From: JALSNL01 sp036479585
GTDB taxonomy: Bacteria > Bacteroidota > Ignavibacteria > Ignavibacteriales > Melioribacteraceae
Direction: 5' to 3'
DNA length: 64,000 bases
Assembly (NCBI GenBank): GCA_965224785.1
Contig: OZ245062.1
Coordinates: forward strand, 558,001 to 622,000
This document shows positions 17,091 to 26,426 of the stretch, piece after piece. Positions within the stretch are counted from its first letter, which is position 1; the number at the start of each line of letters is the position of its first letter. The position numbers were made by a program, and so were the translations under genes. The notes under the pieces are model-generated. The model was not told where the DNA came from, ran no database searches, and saw only the letters and a list, made by a program, of their open reading frames with translations.

Positions 17091-20000
17091 ATGAAAAAAA
17101 ATAATCTTTTTATCTTTATCATTTCAATATTATTTATCCAAATTTCTCTTGCTCAAGAGAATAATTCCCAAAATAGAACAACCAAAAACTTTACCAACCT
17201 AACTAATGCAGATTCATTAGAAGGATACTCTCTTGTTTGGAGTGATGAGTTTGATGGTACTGCAATAGATTTAAATAATTGGACTCATGAAGTAAATGCT
17301 TTGGGAGATTATAATGGTGCGGTTCAATATTATACAGCTCGTGAAGAAAACTCTTTTATAGAAGATGGAAAGTTAATTATAAAAGCAATCAGTGAACATT
17401 ACGTTGGTCCTGAAGGTACTAGGGAATTTACATCCGCAAGAATGGTTACTAAAAATAAAGCTGAATGGAAATATGGGAAAGTTTTTGTACGTGCAAAATT
17501 ACCCAAAGGAGTTGGAACATGGCCAGCTATATGGGTGATGCCAACTGATAACAGTCTCCATGGTTCTTGGCCTAATAGTGGTGAGATTGATATAATGGAA
17601 CATGTTGGACACGCTCAAGATTGGGTTCATGGTACAATACATACTAAAGCTTACAACCACAGAGCTGGTACTGCAAAAGGTAATTCGGTATTTAGACCTG
17701 GAGTCAGTAACGAGTTCCATACTTATTCGATAGAGTGGACTGAAGATTTTATTGAAATTGCACTTGATGGAAATCCATACTTTAAATTTAATAATGAATA
17801 TAAAACTTGGGAAGAATGGCCTTTTGATAATGAGTTTCATATGATTCTTAATATTGCAATTGGTGGTGGCTGGGGAGGTCAACAAGGTATTGATACTTCT
17901 GCCTTTCCAACTCAATTGGAAGTTGATTACGTTAGAGTGTATCAAAAATCTGAGTCGCTCAATTCAGAAAAGTTTTTTGTTAAACATGCTGGGGATGGTT
18001 GGGCTTCGCATCTAATGAATGATAAAGGGCAAAGTGGAGATAAACTTGCCAACGATAAAATTTATTCACGTCAGCTTACAATAGATTTAAACCAGGATGT
18101 AAAAATTGATTGGAATGTTGCTGATACAAATAATACAGATGTTTCTGAAATCTCTTGGTTTTATAATCCTACCGGAAGTAACGAAATCCTTTTTACTTAT
18201 GATAAAAATAATTATGAAGATGATTGGCTGCCTGATTCCAATTTTGTAAATAGTAACGAAGAGTTAAGTGGAAATTTTACTGTTAAAATATTTAATGAAA
18301 CCGATACTTTACAATTTATAAATGAAATGACAGATGATGGGGATTTACAAAATGGAGATCAAAATACTGATGATAAAGTTTGGTCATTAAAAAAGGAGAT
18401 AACCGAACCTGGTAATTATAAATGGTATATTTATCACAACATACCCAGCTGGGCAGAGCAAAAAAGATGGTCGCAGTATGGTAAGATTACAAGTTGGAGC
18501 TATGATTATGTAGTTGAATTCAAAACGTTTCATGAAAATCAAAATGTAAATTTTTATTTAGATATCAGTACCGGAAGAGTTTTAACAAAAATAGATTCAA
18601 TTGTAATTCCACCAGAACACAAAACATACTATATAAAACATGCTGGTGATAGTTGGGTTGAACACTTGCTGTATGATGATGGAACTAATGGTGATGAAAC
18701 ATCAGATGATGGGATATATTCCCTCCTCTTAACTGTAGAGCAAACTGATGATATAAAGTTAGATTGGAAAATTGTTAATGATAATGATGCAAATGTTAGT
18801 CCGAATTTATGGTTTTATAATCCTACCGGAAATCAAGACATTCTTTTTACTTATGATATTAATAGATACTCCGATATGTGGAGACCGAAATTTAATATTG
18901 CAAATAGTACAGAGGAACTAGATAATAAATTTACAATAGTTCTTAAAAGTGATACGGAAACTTTTATTTTTGCTAACGAAATGACTGATGATGGTAATAC
19001 TGAAAATGGAGATTCAACTGCTAATGATAAAATCTTTTCACTTCGTAAAAATCTATTAGCTCCTGGAAAATATAACTGGTTTGTTTATTACAAAGATGCT
19101 GAAGTAATGTGGAATCAAAAAGGTAAAACTTCAAATAAAAATTCAGAAGATGGATTTAAATTTATTACCTTTGTTGAAAACCAAGGAGTGAATTTTTACT
19201 TGGATTTAAATATTGGGAAAATCACATCAAAAGTAGATCCGAATGCTCAATTTCATTATAAGGATTTTTTTGCAAAAAATGATAGTGATGGTTGGAAAGA
19301 TCATCTAATGCGTGATGATGGCGGGTTTGGAGATGAAATTGCGAATGACGGAATTTATTCTCGTATTCTACCAATAGCACCAAATCCACGCAAAACTGAT
19401 TGGACAATTAATGGCAATCAGCATAACCAAATTGGTAACGTTTCTTGGCTACATAATCATGAAGGTAAAAATATTTTATTTACCCTTGATACTAAGGTTT
19501 ACAATGATTGTTGGTTGCCCAAGACTAATATTAAAAACACAAACGAAGTTGAAATATTAAATGGTCCTTTTACAATAAATTTAGATACAACAGCCTACCA
19601 TAATATAATGACAGATGATGGTAATATAGATAATGGCGATACACTAGCAGAAGATAAAATTTATGCGGCACATATAGTTGTTGAAAATGTGGGTGAGCAT
19701 AAATGGTTTGCTTACTTTGGAGATTTACATCAAAGAAGATGGGATGCAAACGGTAAGCAAATGGGCTGGGTAGGAGCATTTCCAGACTCAGTTAAGTTTG
19801 AAACAACTGTTGCAAACCAAGATGTATATTTTTATGTAAATGTAAATACTGGTAGAGTAACAACCAAAAGTACTTCAACTTTAGTCGGAATTAAAAAAAC
19901 TGATACAGAAGAATTACCAAAAGGATTTGAACTATTCCAAAATTACCCTAACGCATTTAACCCAACAACAAAAATTAAATATTCAATTCCTTCTTCCTCC

Positions 20001-20213
20001 CATTTGGGAAAGGGGAGGACCGAGGTGGGGTTAGTTACACTTAAAGTGTACGACATACTTGGTAGAGAAGTAGCAACACTTGTAAACAAAGAACAACCAG
20101 CCGGAACTTACCAAGTTAATTTTGATGCTTCTTCGCTTACAAGTGGGATTTATTTTTACAGAATTAAAATAGGAAGTTTTATAAAATCGAAAAATATGAT
20201 ATTGTTAAAATAA
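17091..20213 (+). CDS. T9SS-secreted GH16 beta-glucanase with three tandem accessory modules
   Basis: The protein has 1040 residues, opening with a signal peptide (~1-21). The GH16 catalytic domain spans ~45-285, from LVWSDEFDGTAIDLNNW through the active-site motif E165-I-D167-I-M-E170 to EVDYVRVYQ; this is the laminarinase-like arrangement. Three homologous modules start near residues 293, 511 and 724. Each has two copies of a D-D-G...G-D...D-x-I-[YF]-[SA] motif, and they probably bind glycan. The T9SS type A tail (~941-1040) starts FELFQNYPNAFNPTT and carries an in-frame GC-rich insertion after YSIP. It should cleave beta-1,3(1,4)-glucan outside the cell. Module boundaries are approximate; GH16 and T9SS calls are firm. 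Confidence 0.9.
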   Translation: MKKNNLFIFIISILFIQISLAQENNSQNRTTKNFTNLTNADSLEGYSLVWSDEFDGTAIDLNNWTHEVNALGDYNGAVQYYTAREENSFIEDGKLIIKAISEHYVGPEGTREFTSARMVTKNKAEWKYGKVFVRAKLPKGVGTWPAIWVMPTDNSLHGSWPNSGEIDIMEHVGHAQDWVHGTIHTKAYNHRAGTAKGNSVFRPGVSNEFHTYSIEWTEDFIEIALDGNPYFKFNNEYKTWEEWPFDNEFHMILNIAIGGGWGGQQGIDTSAFPTQLEVDYVRVYQKSESLNSEKFFVKHAGDGWASHLMNDKGQSGDKLANDKIYSRQLTIDLNQDVKIDWNVADTNNTDVSEISWFYNPTGSNEILFTYDKNNYEDDWLPDSNFVNSNEELSGNFTVKIFNETDTLQFINEMTDDGDLQNGDQNTDDKVWSLKKEITEPGNYKWYIYHNIPSWAEQKRWSQYGKITSWSYDYVVEFKTFHENQNVNFYLDISTGRVLTKIDSIVIPPEHKTYYIKHAGDSWVEHLLYDDGTNGDETSDDGIYSLLLTVEQTDDIKLDWKIVNDNDANVSPNLWFYNPTGNQDILFTYDINRYSDMWRPKFNIANSTEELDNKFTIVLKSDTETFIFANEMTDDGNTENGDSTANDKIFSLRKNLLAPGKYNWFVYYKDAEVMWNQKGKTSNKNSEDGFKFITFVENQGVNFYLDLNIGKITSKVDPNAQFHYKDFFAKNDSDGWKDHLMRDDGGFGDEIANDGIYSRILPIAPNPRKTDWTINGNQHNQIGNVSWLHNHEGKNILFTLDTKVYNDCWLPKTNIKNTNEVEILNGPFTINLDTTAYHNIMTDDGNIDNGDTLAEDKIYAAHIVVENVGEHKWFAYFGDLHQRRWDANGKQMGWVGAFPDSVKFETTVANQDVYFYVNVNTGRVTTKSTSTLVGIKKTDTEELPKGFELFQNYPNAFNPTTKIKYSIPSSSHLGKGRTEVGLVTLKVYDILGREVATLVNKEQPAGTYQVNFDASSLTSGIYFYRIKIGSFIKSKNMILLK
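19996..20033 (+). repeat. hairpin-forming in-frame insertion within the T9SS tail coding sequence
   Basis: Between the codons for YSIP and VTLKVYD lies a GC-rich stretch unlike the surrounding AT-rich DNA. CCTCCC (19996-20001) pairs with GGGAGG (20013-20018), followed by a G-rich tail. It adds about 13 residues (SHLGKGRTEVGL) that are absent from the tails at 16495-16757 and 47101-47362. It resembles the insertion at the same position of the gene at 47842-49866. Confidence 0.6.
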
Positions 20214-20239
20214 GAAGGAATATAATTAAGGTAAGTTCA

Positions 20240-21619
20240 ATGTTCAAAAAAAATAGTATTATTATCGTAACAGTTTTTTTTATACTTTTTTCAATCCCAA
20301 TGTTTTCACAAACTCCACCAATCCCTGGCAATTGGAGTCTTACTTTTAGTGACGAATTTAATGGTGAGCAACTTGACCCAAGCAAGTGGCGAGTTGGGCA
20401 ACACTGGTTAGGTTTTAATGGAATTAAAGAAAGTGGAAATTCAGCAAATCAAATTAGTGTGCGTAATGGGAATGTTGAAATTAAGGCGGAGAAAAGGCCA
20501 CTTACTTATGTTGGTAAGAATTGTGATTATGCTACAAGCGAGATAACAACATTTCAACAATTTAGACAAAAGTACGGTTACTTTGAAGCACGAATAAAAT
20601 ACGATGCAGTAAGAGGTGCTTGGCCTGCTTTTTGGACTATGCCGGACAGAGGGGACTACGGTAGTGAAAGTACAACTTGCGAAAGTTATCTTAAATTTGA
20701 TGTTGGCAATTTTCCTCAATCAATTTCATCTGCACTATTAAAAATTAAAGTTACTGAAATTTCTTATTCGATTGATGTTATTGATACTTCCGATATATCA
20801 ATACATAAGCTTTTATCTGATGACTGGGATGAAACCAGTATTACTTGGAATAATAAGCCTGATTTTGATCCTGCCTGGATTGCACTTTTTACTGGCACAA
20901 ACAATCCGAAAATGCTTAATGAAATCTTTGAAGGTGAGTATTTAACAATTGATGTAACCGAATACTTAAGAAAACAAATATTAGAAAATGAAAATGTTGG
21001 TTTTGCAATTGTTGACATATTTATGCAAAAACATCATCTTAAAATTGGTAGTAGTGAATCTGAAATAGAAAACAATAGACCACATTTATTAATTGATGGT
21101 TCAATTTTATATCCGACTGATGATGCTTTTGTGAGAGGTGGTTGCAATTTTTCAAACACTAATTTTGGTAGCGAACCTTCATTAGAAATTTTTGATTCAT
21201 CTGGTCATCTTTTAAATTCTCACATAGATAAAGGTGCAATGGAAATAGATATTATGGAGTCTCTAGGAATTTGGGGAGACGATAAAACTCAACATGCGCT
21301 TCATTGGGATTATTATGGTGAAGGTCATCCTCATACTGGAACAGAAGTTATTTCAATAACTACTCCTTCTGTGGATGGTTATCATATCTATGCTATGAAC
21401 TGGCAAGAAGGACATATTGATTTTTATATTGATGGAATTAAAACTTGGGAATATGATGATGTGAGAGTTGGAAGTGTGGCATCTTACATGCTTCTTTCAC
21501 ATCAACTTGGTGGATGGCATGGGAATGCCAATATTGATGATGCAAATTTACCAGCAACTATGTTTATTGATTATGTAAGAGTTTATGAAAATATTTCTTC
21601 TGATTTTAGTGCAAAGTAA
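20240..21619 (+). CDS. GH16 glycoside hydrolase with an internal, permuted CBM96/DNRLRE-like domain
   Basis: The protein has 459 residues with a signal peptide (1-23). GH16 begins at LTFSDEFNGEQLDPSKW (~34-50), runs to GAWPAFWTMPDRGDYG (~127-141), is interrupted, then resumes at GAMEIDIMESLG, where E335, D337 and E340 are catalytic, and finishes IDYVRVYEN. The insert (~146-325) reads YLKFDV...SITWNNKP...LTIDVTEYLR...NRPHLLID, then YPTDDAFVRGGCNFSNTNFGSEPSLEI. That second segment is normally the start of a DNRLRE/CBM96 domain, so its order is permuted. No T9SS tail is present. Start codon is 26 bp after the previous gene, so both GH16 genes are probably cotranscribed. GH16 is certain; insert identity is probable. 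Confidence 0.88.
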   Translation: MFKKNSIIIVTVFFILFSIPMFSQTPPIPGNWSLTFSDEFNGEQLDPSKWRVGQHWLGFNGIKESGNSANQISVRNGNVEIKAEKRPLTYVGKNCDYATSEITTFQQFRQKYGYFEARIKYDAVRGAWPAFWTMPDRGDYGSESTTCESYLKFDVGNFPQSISSALLKIKVTEISYSIDVIDTSDISIHKLLSDDWDETSITWNNKPDFDPAWIALFTGTNNPKMLNEIFEGEYLTIDVTEYLRKQILENENVGFAIVDIFMQKHHLKIGSSESEIENNRPHLLIDGSILYPTDDAFVRGGCNFSNTNFGSEPSLEIFDSSGHLLNSHIDKGAMEIDIMESLGIWGDDKTQHALHWDYYGEGHPHTGTEVISITTPSVDGYHIYAMNWQEGHIDFYIDGIKTWEYDDVRVGSVASYMLLSHQLGGWHGNANIDDANLPATMFIDYVRVYENISSDFSAK

Positions 21620-21677
21620 AAATAAGAAATAAATAATATTTTGAGAAGTTCATCATTCCAATATAAAACTAGCTTAC

Positions 21678-21696
21678 TATTTCAAAATTTGAAATA
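21678..21696. promoter_or_regulatory. 19-bp odd palindrome between GH16 and cysS
   Basis: TATTTCAAA (21678-21686), a single A, and TTTGAAATA (21688-21696) form a perfect inverted repeat 58 bp after the GH16 stop and 124 bp before cysS. The one-base centre makes it a poor hairpin but a plausible operator; the composition is AT-only apart from one G/C per arm, so chance is possible. Confidence 0.3.
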
Positions 21697-21819
21697 AAAG
21701 TACAAGTCATTTTATATTTATTTGAGCAATATTTAAGAATAAAAAAAACATCCCACCCGAAACTTTCATCTTATAATTTCCAAAACTTATTATATTTACA
21801 ATTCAATTTTGGAGAAACG

Positions 21820-23220
21820 ATGTTAATCTATAATACACTTACAAAAAAGAAAGAAGAGTTTAAACCAATAAATCCGCCAAATGTTACTTTTTATATGTGC
21901 GGACCAACCATATATGATTTTTTCCATATTGGAAACGGGCGAACCTTTGTAATGGCTGATATCATTAGGCGATACCTTGAATATAAAAATTATAATGTAA
22001 AATATGTAATGAACCTTACTGATGTTGATGATAAGCTAATTGCAAAATCTAATGAAGAAAATATTAGTCTGGAAAAAGTAGGGGAAAGATTTGGAGAAGC
22101 TTTTTTTGAAGATGTTGAAAAGCTTGGCATTAAAAAGGCTGATGCATATCCGAAAGCTACTGAGCATATGGACGACATAATTGATATGATTAAAACTTTG
22201 GAAGAAAAAGAATATGCTTACAATGTTGACGGAAATGTTTTTTTTGATGTAAATAAATTTGATGGTTATGGAAAACTAAGTGGAAAAATAATTGAAGATT
22301 TAGTTGTTGGTGATAGAACGGTAGTGAATGATCAAAAAAGAAATCCAGTTGATTTTACACTTTGGAAAAAAGCAAAACCAAACGAACCAAGTTGGGAAAG
22401 TCCTTGGGGGAAAGGTCGTCCGGGTTGGCATATTGAATGCTCGGCTATGAGTACTAAGCATCTTGGCAACACTATTGATATTCACGGTGGCGGAACAGAT
22501 TTGATTTTTCCACATCATGAAAATGAAATTGCACAGAGCGAAGCTTCCCACGGTTCTGATTTTGTGAAATATTGGATTCATTTTGGGTTCCTTAATATTG
22601 ATGAAACGAAAATGTCTAAATCATTAGGTAACTTTTTTACTGCAAGAGATGTGCTAAAAAAATATAGTGCAAATACAATTAGAATATTTTTTAGTCAAAC
22701 TCATTATTCCGGACAACTTAATTTTTCATCAGATCTTTTAGATGCAGCCGAAAAGGGTTTAGAAAAAATTACAAATTTAGCACAAAGAATAAATACAATA
22801 ACTCCATCAATTGAAAAAGGATTGAACACTTTTGAAGGTGAGAGATATCTTTTTGCATTTGAAAGTGCAATGGATGATAACTTTAATACTCCACAAGCCA
22901 TTGCAGCTATTTTTGATTTTACTCGCGACTTTAATAAGTTTCTAAGTAAAAATGAAAAACTACCACTTGAAGTTTTTGAAAATGCTAGGGAGTTTTTAAC
23001 ATCAACATTAACAGATGTTTTGGGAATTGAAGTTTTTAAAATTAGTACTTCTGAGAACTCTAAAGAAAGTGATTTAGTAAAATTGCTAATTGATTTACGA
23101 GATGATGCTAAAAAGAAAAAAAACTATGAACTTGCTGATAGCATAAGAACAAAGTTAAGTGAAATAGGCGTAACGCTGGAAGATAGCAAAAGTGGAACAA
23201 CTTATAAAATATTAAATTAG
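21820..23220 (+). CDS. cysS: cysteine--tRNA ligase
   Basis: This full-length class I aminoacyl-tRNA synthetase has 466 residues. It charges tRNA-Cys with cysteine. Visible elements are C27 in YMCGPT, H36-I-G-N39 (the HIGH signature), the remaining zinc ligands C207 in WHIECSAMS, H232 and E236 in FPHHENEIAQSEA, and K264-M-S-K-S268. The C-terminal DALR-type helical part ends KSGTTYKILN. Start is supported by TTGGAGAAACGATG. It is a housekeeping gene and marks the end of the carbohydrate locus. No T-box or leader structure was seen upstream. Confidence 0.97.
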   Translation: MLIYNTLTKKKEEFKPINPPNVTFYMCGPTIYDFFHIGNGRTFVMADIIRRYLEYKNYNVKYVMNLTDVDDKLIAKSNEENISLEKVGERFGEAFFEDVEKLGIKKADAYPKATEHMDDIIDMIKTLEEKEYAYNVDGNVFFDVNKFDGYGKLSGKIIEDLVVGDRTVVNDQKRNPVDFTLWKKAKPNEPSWESPWGKGRPGWHIECSAMSTKHLGNTIDIHGGGTDLIFPHHENEIAQSEASHGSDFVKYWIHFGFLNIDETKMSKSLGNFFTARDVLKKYSANTIRIFFSQTHYSGQLNFSSDLLDAAEKGLEKITNLAQRINTITPSIEKGLNTFEGERYLFAFESAMDDNFNTPQAIAAIFDFTRDFNKFLSKNEKLPLEVFENAREFLTSTLTDVLGIEVFKISTSENSKESDLVKLLIDLRDDAKKKKNYELADSIRTKLSEIGVTLEDSKSGTTYKILN

Positions 23221-23226
23221 TTTGGG

Positions 23227-23601
23227 ATGGTTAAAAGTACTGTGGTAACTTCACTCATATTAGTTTTAGTCTTTCTGTTATCTTTTTTTATTTGGCATTT
23301 CTTTCTTAGTATTTATGAAGTGAAGTTTAATACTTCTGTTAATGGTTCAATTCTAAATTGCAATTCAGAACTAACAATAAAAACTATCGGAGTAAATTCG
23401 CTTGGTTGGGAATTACCTTTTAGAACTATTGAAAGCAAAGTTGAAATTATTGATGGAAATGATTTGATTGAATTATTTCAGTTTGAAAACTCCATAGTAG
23501 TTAAAACTTTAAGTACAGAAGGGCAGTTTACAATAAAAGTAATTCCAAAACTTTCGTTAAATCCTACTCAGTTTTCTTGTAATATTATGAAATATGATTA
23601 G
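23227..23601 (+). CDS. small membrane-anchored protein, unknown
   Basis: The 124-residue ORF starts 6 bp after the cysS stop and is probably cotranscribed. One strong transmembrane helix (residues ~5-28, TSLILVLVFLLSFFIWHFFLSIY) is followed by ~95 residues with a beta-rich pattern, probably outside the cytoplasm. No family recognised. Its last bases overlap the end of the convergent ATPase gene (23598-25034) by four. Coding is supported by frame length, tight spacing and a conventional membrane-protein composition, but function is unknown. Confidence 0.6.
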   Translation: MVKSTVVTSLILVLVFLLSFFIWHFFLSIYEVKFNTSVNGSILNCNSELTIKTIGVNSLGWELPFRTIESKVEIIDGNDLIELFQFENSIVVKTLSTEGQFTIKVIPKLSLNPTQFSCNIMKYD

Positions 23602-25034
23602 TTGTTTTGTAAATAATGATTTTCTTTAATATATTCAATTAACAAATCATAAAAAAAGATATTTGCATTTACTTCCTTCTTTGAGTTAATATCCAAAATA
23701 TCATTGATTCGATTATTATCTATAGACACAAAATAATTTTCCCATTCAGTACTTGTTTTTTTATCGTGTTCAATTTGTGGCTTATATTTTCTTAAAAAAA
23801 ATAATGAGAATGATTTATAATTTGTGCTACTATACTTATACTTTTGGTTTGGCTTAATTTCAATTCGAATTTTTACTAAAGTAGATAATAAATTAACAAC
23901 TACACCACCAAAAATTGAGATAAGTATTTTAATAGCTATGTTTATTTGAAAGGTGGAATTAAATTGTATTTCATGAAAGTTATAACTGCTATCTTTTCGT
24001 ACAACTATTGGGAATTTAATTCCTTTTAAGAATTGTCTTAAATTTAGTTTCTCTTTCCCATGTAATTTATTGGACTCTATTAGAATTTCGTTTAGTAAAA
24101 AATATAGATCATTTACGTACCTTAATTTACTTTCAATTATATGATTTTCATCTATTAGTAATTTGGAAATTATTTGACCAACGTATTCTTCTATCATTTT
24201 TTCATTATTAAATTCAAAAACTTCAACACTAAAAAACTTATCAAAGTAACCATTGAAGTCTGTTTCACTTCCATATTTATGGTGAAAGATACTTCTGAGG
24301 TTTAAGTAATCGGCAACAAGTATAATTTTATCAAAACTAAACTTATTAGAATTCTGTAAATCAAAATGAGCGGAAAAAATATTTAGAATTCTAAAAATAT
24401 GTTCTGGGTCAATTCTATCTAAGTCATCAAGAATTAGAATGCTTTGTTTATCTCCTTTTACTTCTGTTATTTTTTCTTTTAGTAATTCACTAAAGTAATC
24501 TGTTTCAGAAATATTTTTCTTTTTAATTTCACTTATAAATTTATCAATAGTGCCTTTGTCGCCTGCCTCAAGTTCTTTCTTAAAATTCCAAAAGTTTTCA
24601 GTTAGTCCAATAGTATCTTTTAATGGTTTACCTAATTTTGGGATAAACGAAACACTTGTCTTTAGTATTTCAGTAATATTATCTTTGCCCCATAAATACA
24701 ATAAACTTTGCATATCAACAAAATTCATATAATCATTCTTCTTAAAAAGATCTTTATTTTTATTAAGTTTAACCAAAATGTCATATTTTAGAAATTCAAT
24801 AATATCTTCATTGGATGAGATTTGATAGTTAATAGGGAATAAATGGAAGACTTCATATTTGTCTTTTTTATCTTCAAAGAACTCATTTAAGAAATACGTT
24901 TTTCCAATTCCAAATTTCCCAGAGAATAGTATTCTAGAATTATTTTCTATTTCTAAATGTTCAACAAATTTCGGGTATAATTGGTCTATTGGAATTTCGA
25001 ATTCTATTTCTTTCTCATCATTTGTATTAGTCAT
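23598..25034 (-). CDS. KAP-like P-loop ATPase
   Basis: The protein has 478 residues. Walker A is G39-KFG-I-G44-K45-T46 in LFSGKFGIGKTYFLNEFF. Walker B is ILILDDLDRID (~199-208, acidic D203/D204), matching the KAP/STAND-like pattern of a DDLDR signature. A hydrophobic segment at ~363-387 (INIAIKILISIFGGVVVNLLS) is probably a membrane helix, a frequent feature of KAP NTPases. The family includes phage-exclusion ATPases such as PifA, so an immunity role is plausible, but no other defence gene is adjacent. It is a single-gene unit divergent from manA. ATPase certain; KAP assignment likely; function inferred. Confidence 0.75.
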   Translation of the reverse strand: MTNTNDEKEIEFEIPIDQLYPKFVEHLEIENNSRILFSGKFGIGKTYFLNEFFEDKKDKYEVFHLFPINYQISSNEDIIEFLKYDILVKLNKNKDLFKKNDYMNFVDMQSLLYLWGKDNITEILKTSVSFIPKLGKPLKDTIGLTENFWNFKKELEAGDKGTIDKFISEIKKKNISETDYFSELLKEKITEVKGDKQSILILDDLDRIDPEHIFRILNIFSAHFDLQNSNKFSFDKIILVADYLNLRSIFHHKYGSETDFNGYFDKFFSVEVFEFNNEKMIEEYVGQIISKLLIDENHIIESKLRYVNDLYFLLNEILIESNKLHGKEKLNLRQFLKGIKFPIVVRKDSSYNFHEIQFNSTFQINIAIKILISIFGGVVVNLLSTLVKIRIEIKPNQKYKYSSTNYKSFSLFFLRKYKPQIEHDKKTSTEWENYFVSIDNNRINDILDINSKKEVNANIFFYDLLIEYIKENHYLQNN

Positions 25035-25056
25035 AATAATTTTCTCTTATAATTGC

Positions 25057-25100
25057 ATAGTACTTTTATAAAGATAAATAAATGTATAGTACCATACATT
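25057..25100. promoter_or_regulatory. palindrome and direct repeat in the ATPase/manA divergent promoter region
   Basis: AATGTAT (25081-25087) and ATACATT (25094-25100) are perfect inverted arms around A-GTAC-C, a 20-bp palindrome with one mismatched pair. ATAGTAC also occurs twice in direct orientation (25057-25063 and 25086-25092), 29 bp apart. The palindrome lies 47-66 bp upstream of the ATPase start and 90 bp upstream of manA. It looks like a repressor operator, but no regulator is encoded nearby. Confidence 0.5.
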
Positions 25101-25189
25101 ATAACAAATGTAAAATTTACTTCTTTAGAATATTCTTATCTTAGGCATGAGATTTAATTAATTTCTTATTTAATAATTACACGTTATTT

Positions 25190-26407
25190 ATGAAGCTCAA
25201 AACCATCACTCCTAAAGTTTATAAACTTTATAATAGTTACCAACATTATGATTGGGGAACTAAAAATAAAAATGCGTTTATCCCTATGTTTATTGGGGAC
25301 GAGGTAAAAAAGAATTTACCGTATGCAGAATTATGGATTGGTGCTCATCCAAGATTATCGTCAGAAATAAAAATTGATGGTGAGTTGGTTTCACTTGAAA
25401 AAATTATTGAAGAATTTCCCAATGAAGTATTAGGAAAGAATGTTGCAAAAAAGTTTAAGAACAAATTGCCATTTTTACTAAAACTTCTTTCTGCCAATAG
25501 AGCATTGTCCATTCAAACTCATCCTGATAAAAAAACTGCAGAAGCGTTACATAAAAAAGATCCAAAAAATTATGCGGATAATAATCACAAACCAGAAATT
25601 GCAATTGCAATTGATAGACTAAATGCTATTGTAGGATTTAAATCATATAAAGAAATATTAAAAGTGTTATCTAGACACAAAGAATTTGCAAAGGCTGTTA
25701 ATTATACGAAGGTTTCCAAAGTCTTGTCTGTAGAAGAGCAAAAACAATTTGTAAAAAATCTCTATACTGATATAATGAATTTTTCTAATGAAACTTTGGA
25801 ATTTGTAATCAAAAGTATTTTAAGAAAAATTAAAAAGTTGAATAGAAGAACAAAAGAAGAAAAAGAATTTTTATTACAATACAAGAATTTTGGAATTGAT
25901 GTTGGTCTGATTTCAATTTTATTATTTAATTATATAGAGCTGAAACCAGAGGAAGCAATTTTTACTGGAGCTGGAACTCCACACGCATATTTAAAAGGAA
26001 ATATTATTGAGTGTATGGCAAACTCAGATAATGTTGTACGTGCAGGACTAACTGAAAAATTTAAGGATGTGGAAACGTTACTGTCTATTCTCAACTATGA
26101 TAGCTCTAACAATAAAAAAATGATTCCACCTTCAGCCAAAACAAAATTCACTTATCATGCTCCAATTAGCGAGTTTAAGATTTCGAAAAATAGTTTTGAA
26201 AAAAGTAAAAAACAGACTAAGAAAAATGCGGGCATAAAAATTATTTTAGTAACTTATGGAAATCTTATTGTTGAATGGAAAGAAGACAGTGTAGTTCTAT
26301 CAAGAGAGTTTGAACAAGGTGAAGCAATTTTAATTCCAGCACATTTAGAATCTTATAAGTTAACTAATAAGATTCCAACTAAATTTGTGATGGTTGAAGT
26401 ACCTTAA
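25190..26407 (+). CDS. manA: mannose-6-phosphate isomerase, class I
   Basis: The protein has 405 residues and interconverts mannose-6-phosphate and fructose-6-phosphate in the cytoplasm. Type I PMI hallmarks are visible: LYNSYQHYDWGTK near the N terminus, the zinc motif LSIQ109-T-H111-PDK, HKPE136 and GTPHAYLKGNIIECMANSDNVVRAGLT, which contributes another zinc histidine and the catalytic arginine. Length is normal for the class. It is followed by a repeat element and a glucosidase gene on the same strand. Function confident. Confidence 0.93.
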   Translation: MKLKTITPKVYKLYNSYQHYDWGTKNKNAFIPMFIGDEVKKNLPYAELWIGAHPRLSSEIKIDGELVSLEKIIEEFPNEVLGKNVAKKFKNKLPFLLKLLSANRALSIQTHPDKKTAEALHKKDPKNYADNNHKPEIAIAIDRLNAIVGFKSYKEILKVLSRHKEFAKAVNYTKVSKVLSVEEQKQFVKNLYTDIMNFSNETLEFVIKSILRKIKKLNRRTKEEKEFLLQYKNFGIDVGLISILLFNYIELKPEEAIFTGAGTPHAYLKGNIIECMANSDNVVRAGLTEKFKDVETLLSILNYDSSNNKKMIPPSAKTKFTYHAPISEFKISKNSFEKSKKQTKKNAGIKIILVTYGNLIVEWKEDSVVLSREFEQGEAILIPAHLESYKLTNKIPTKFVMVEVP

Positions 26408-26426
26408 GTGAATTCTGATATCTTTT

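Noticed and set aside
17499..17945. 148-codon minus-strand frame
   Set aside because: Antisense to the GH16 catalytic domain with its intact EIDIME motif; no independent coding evidence.
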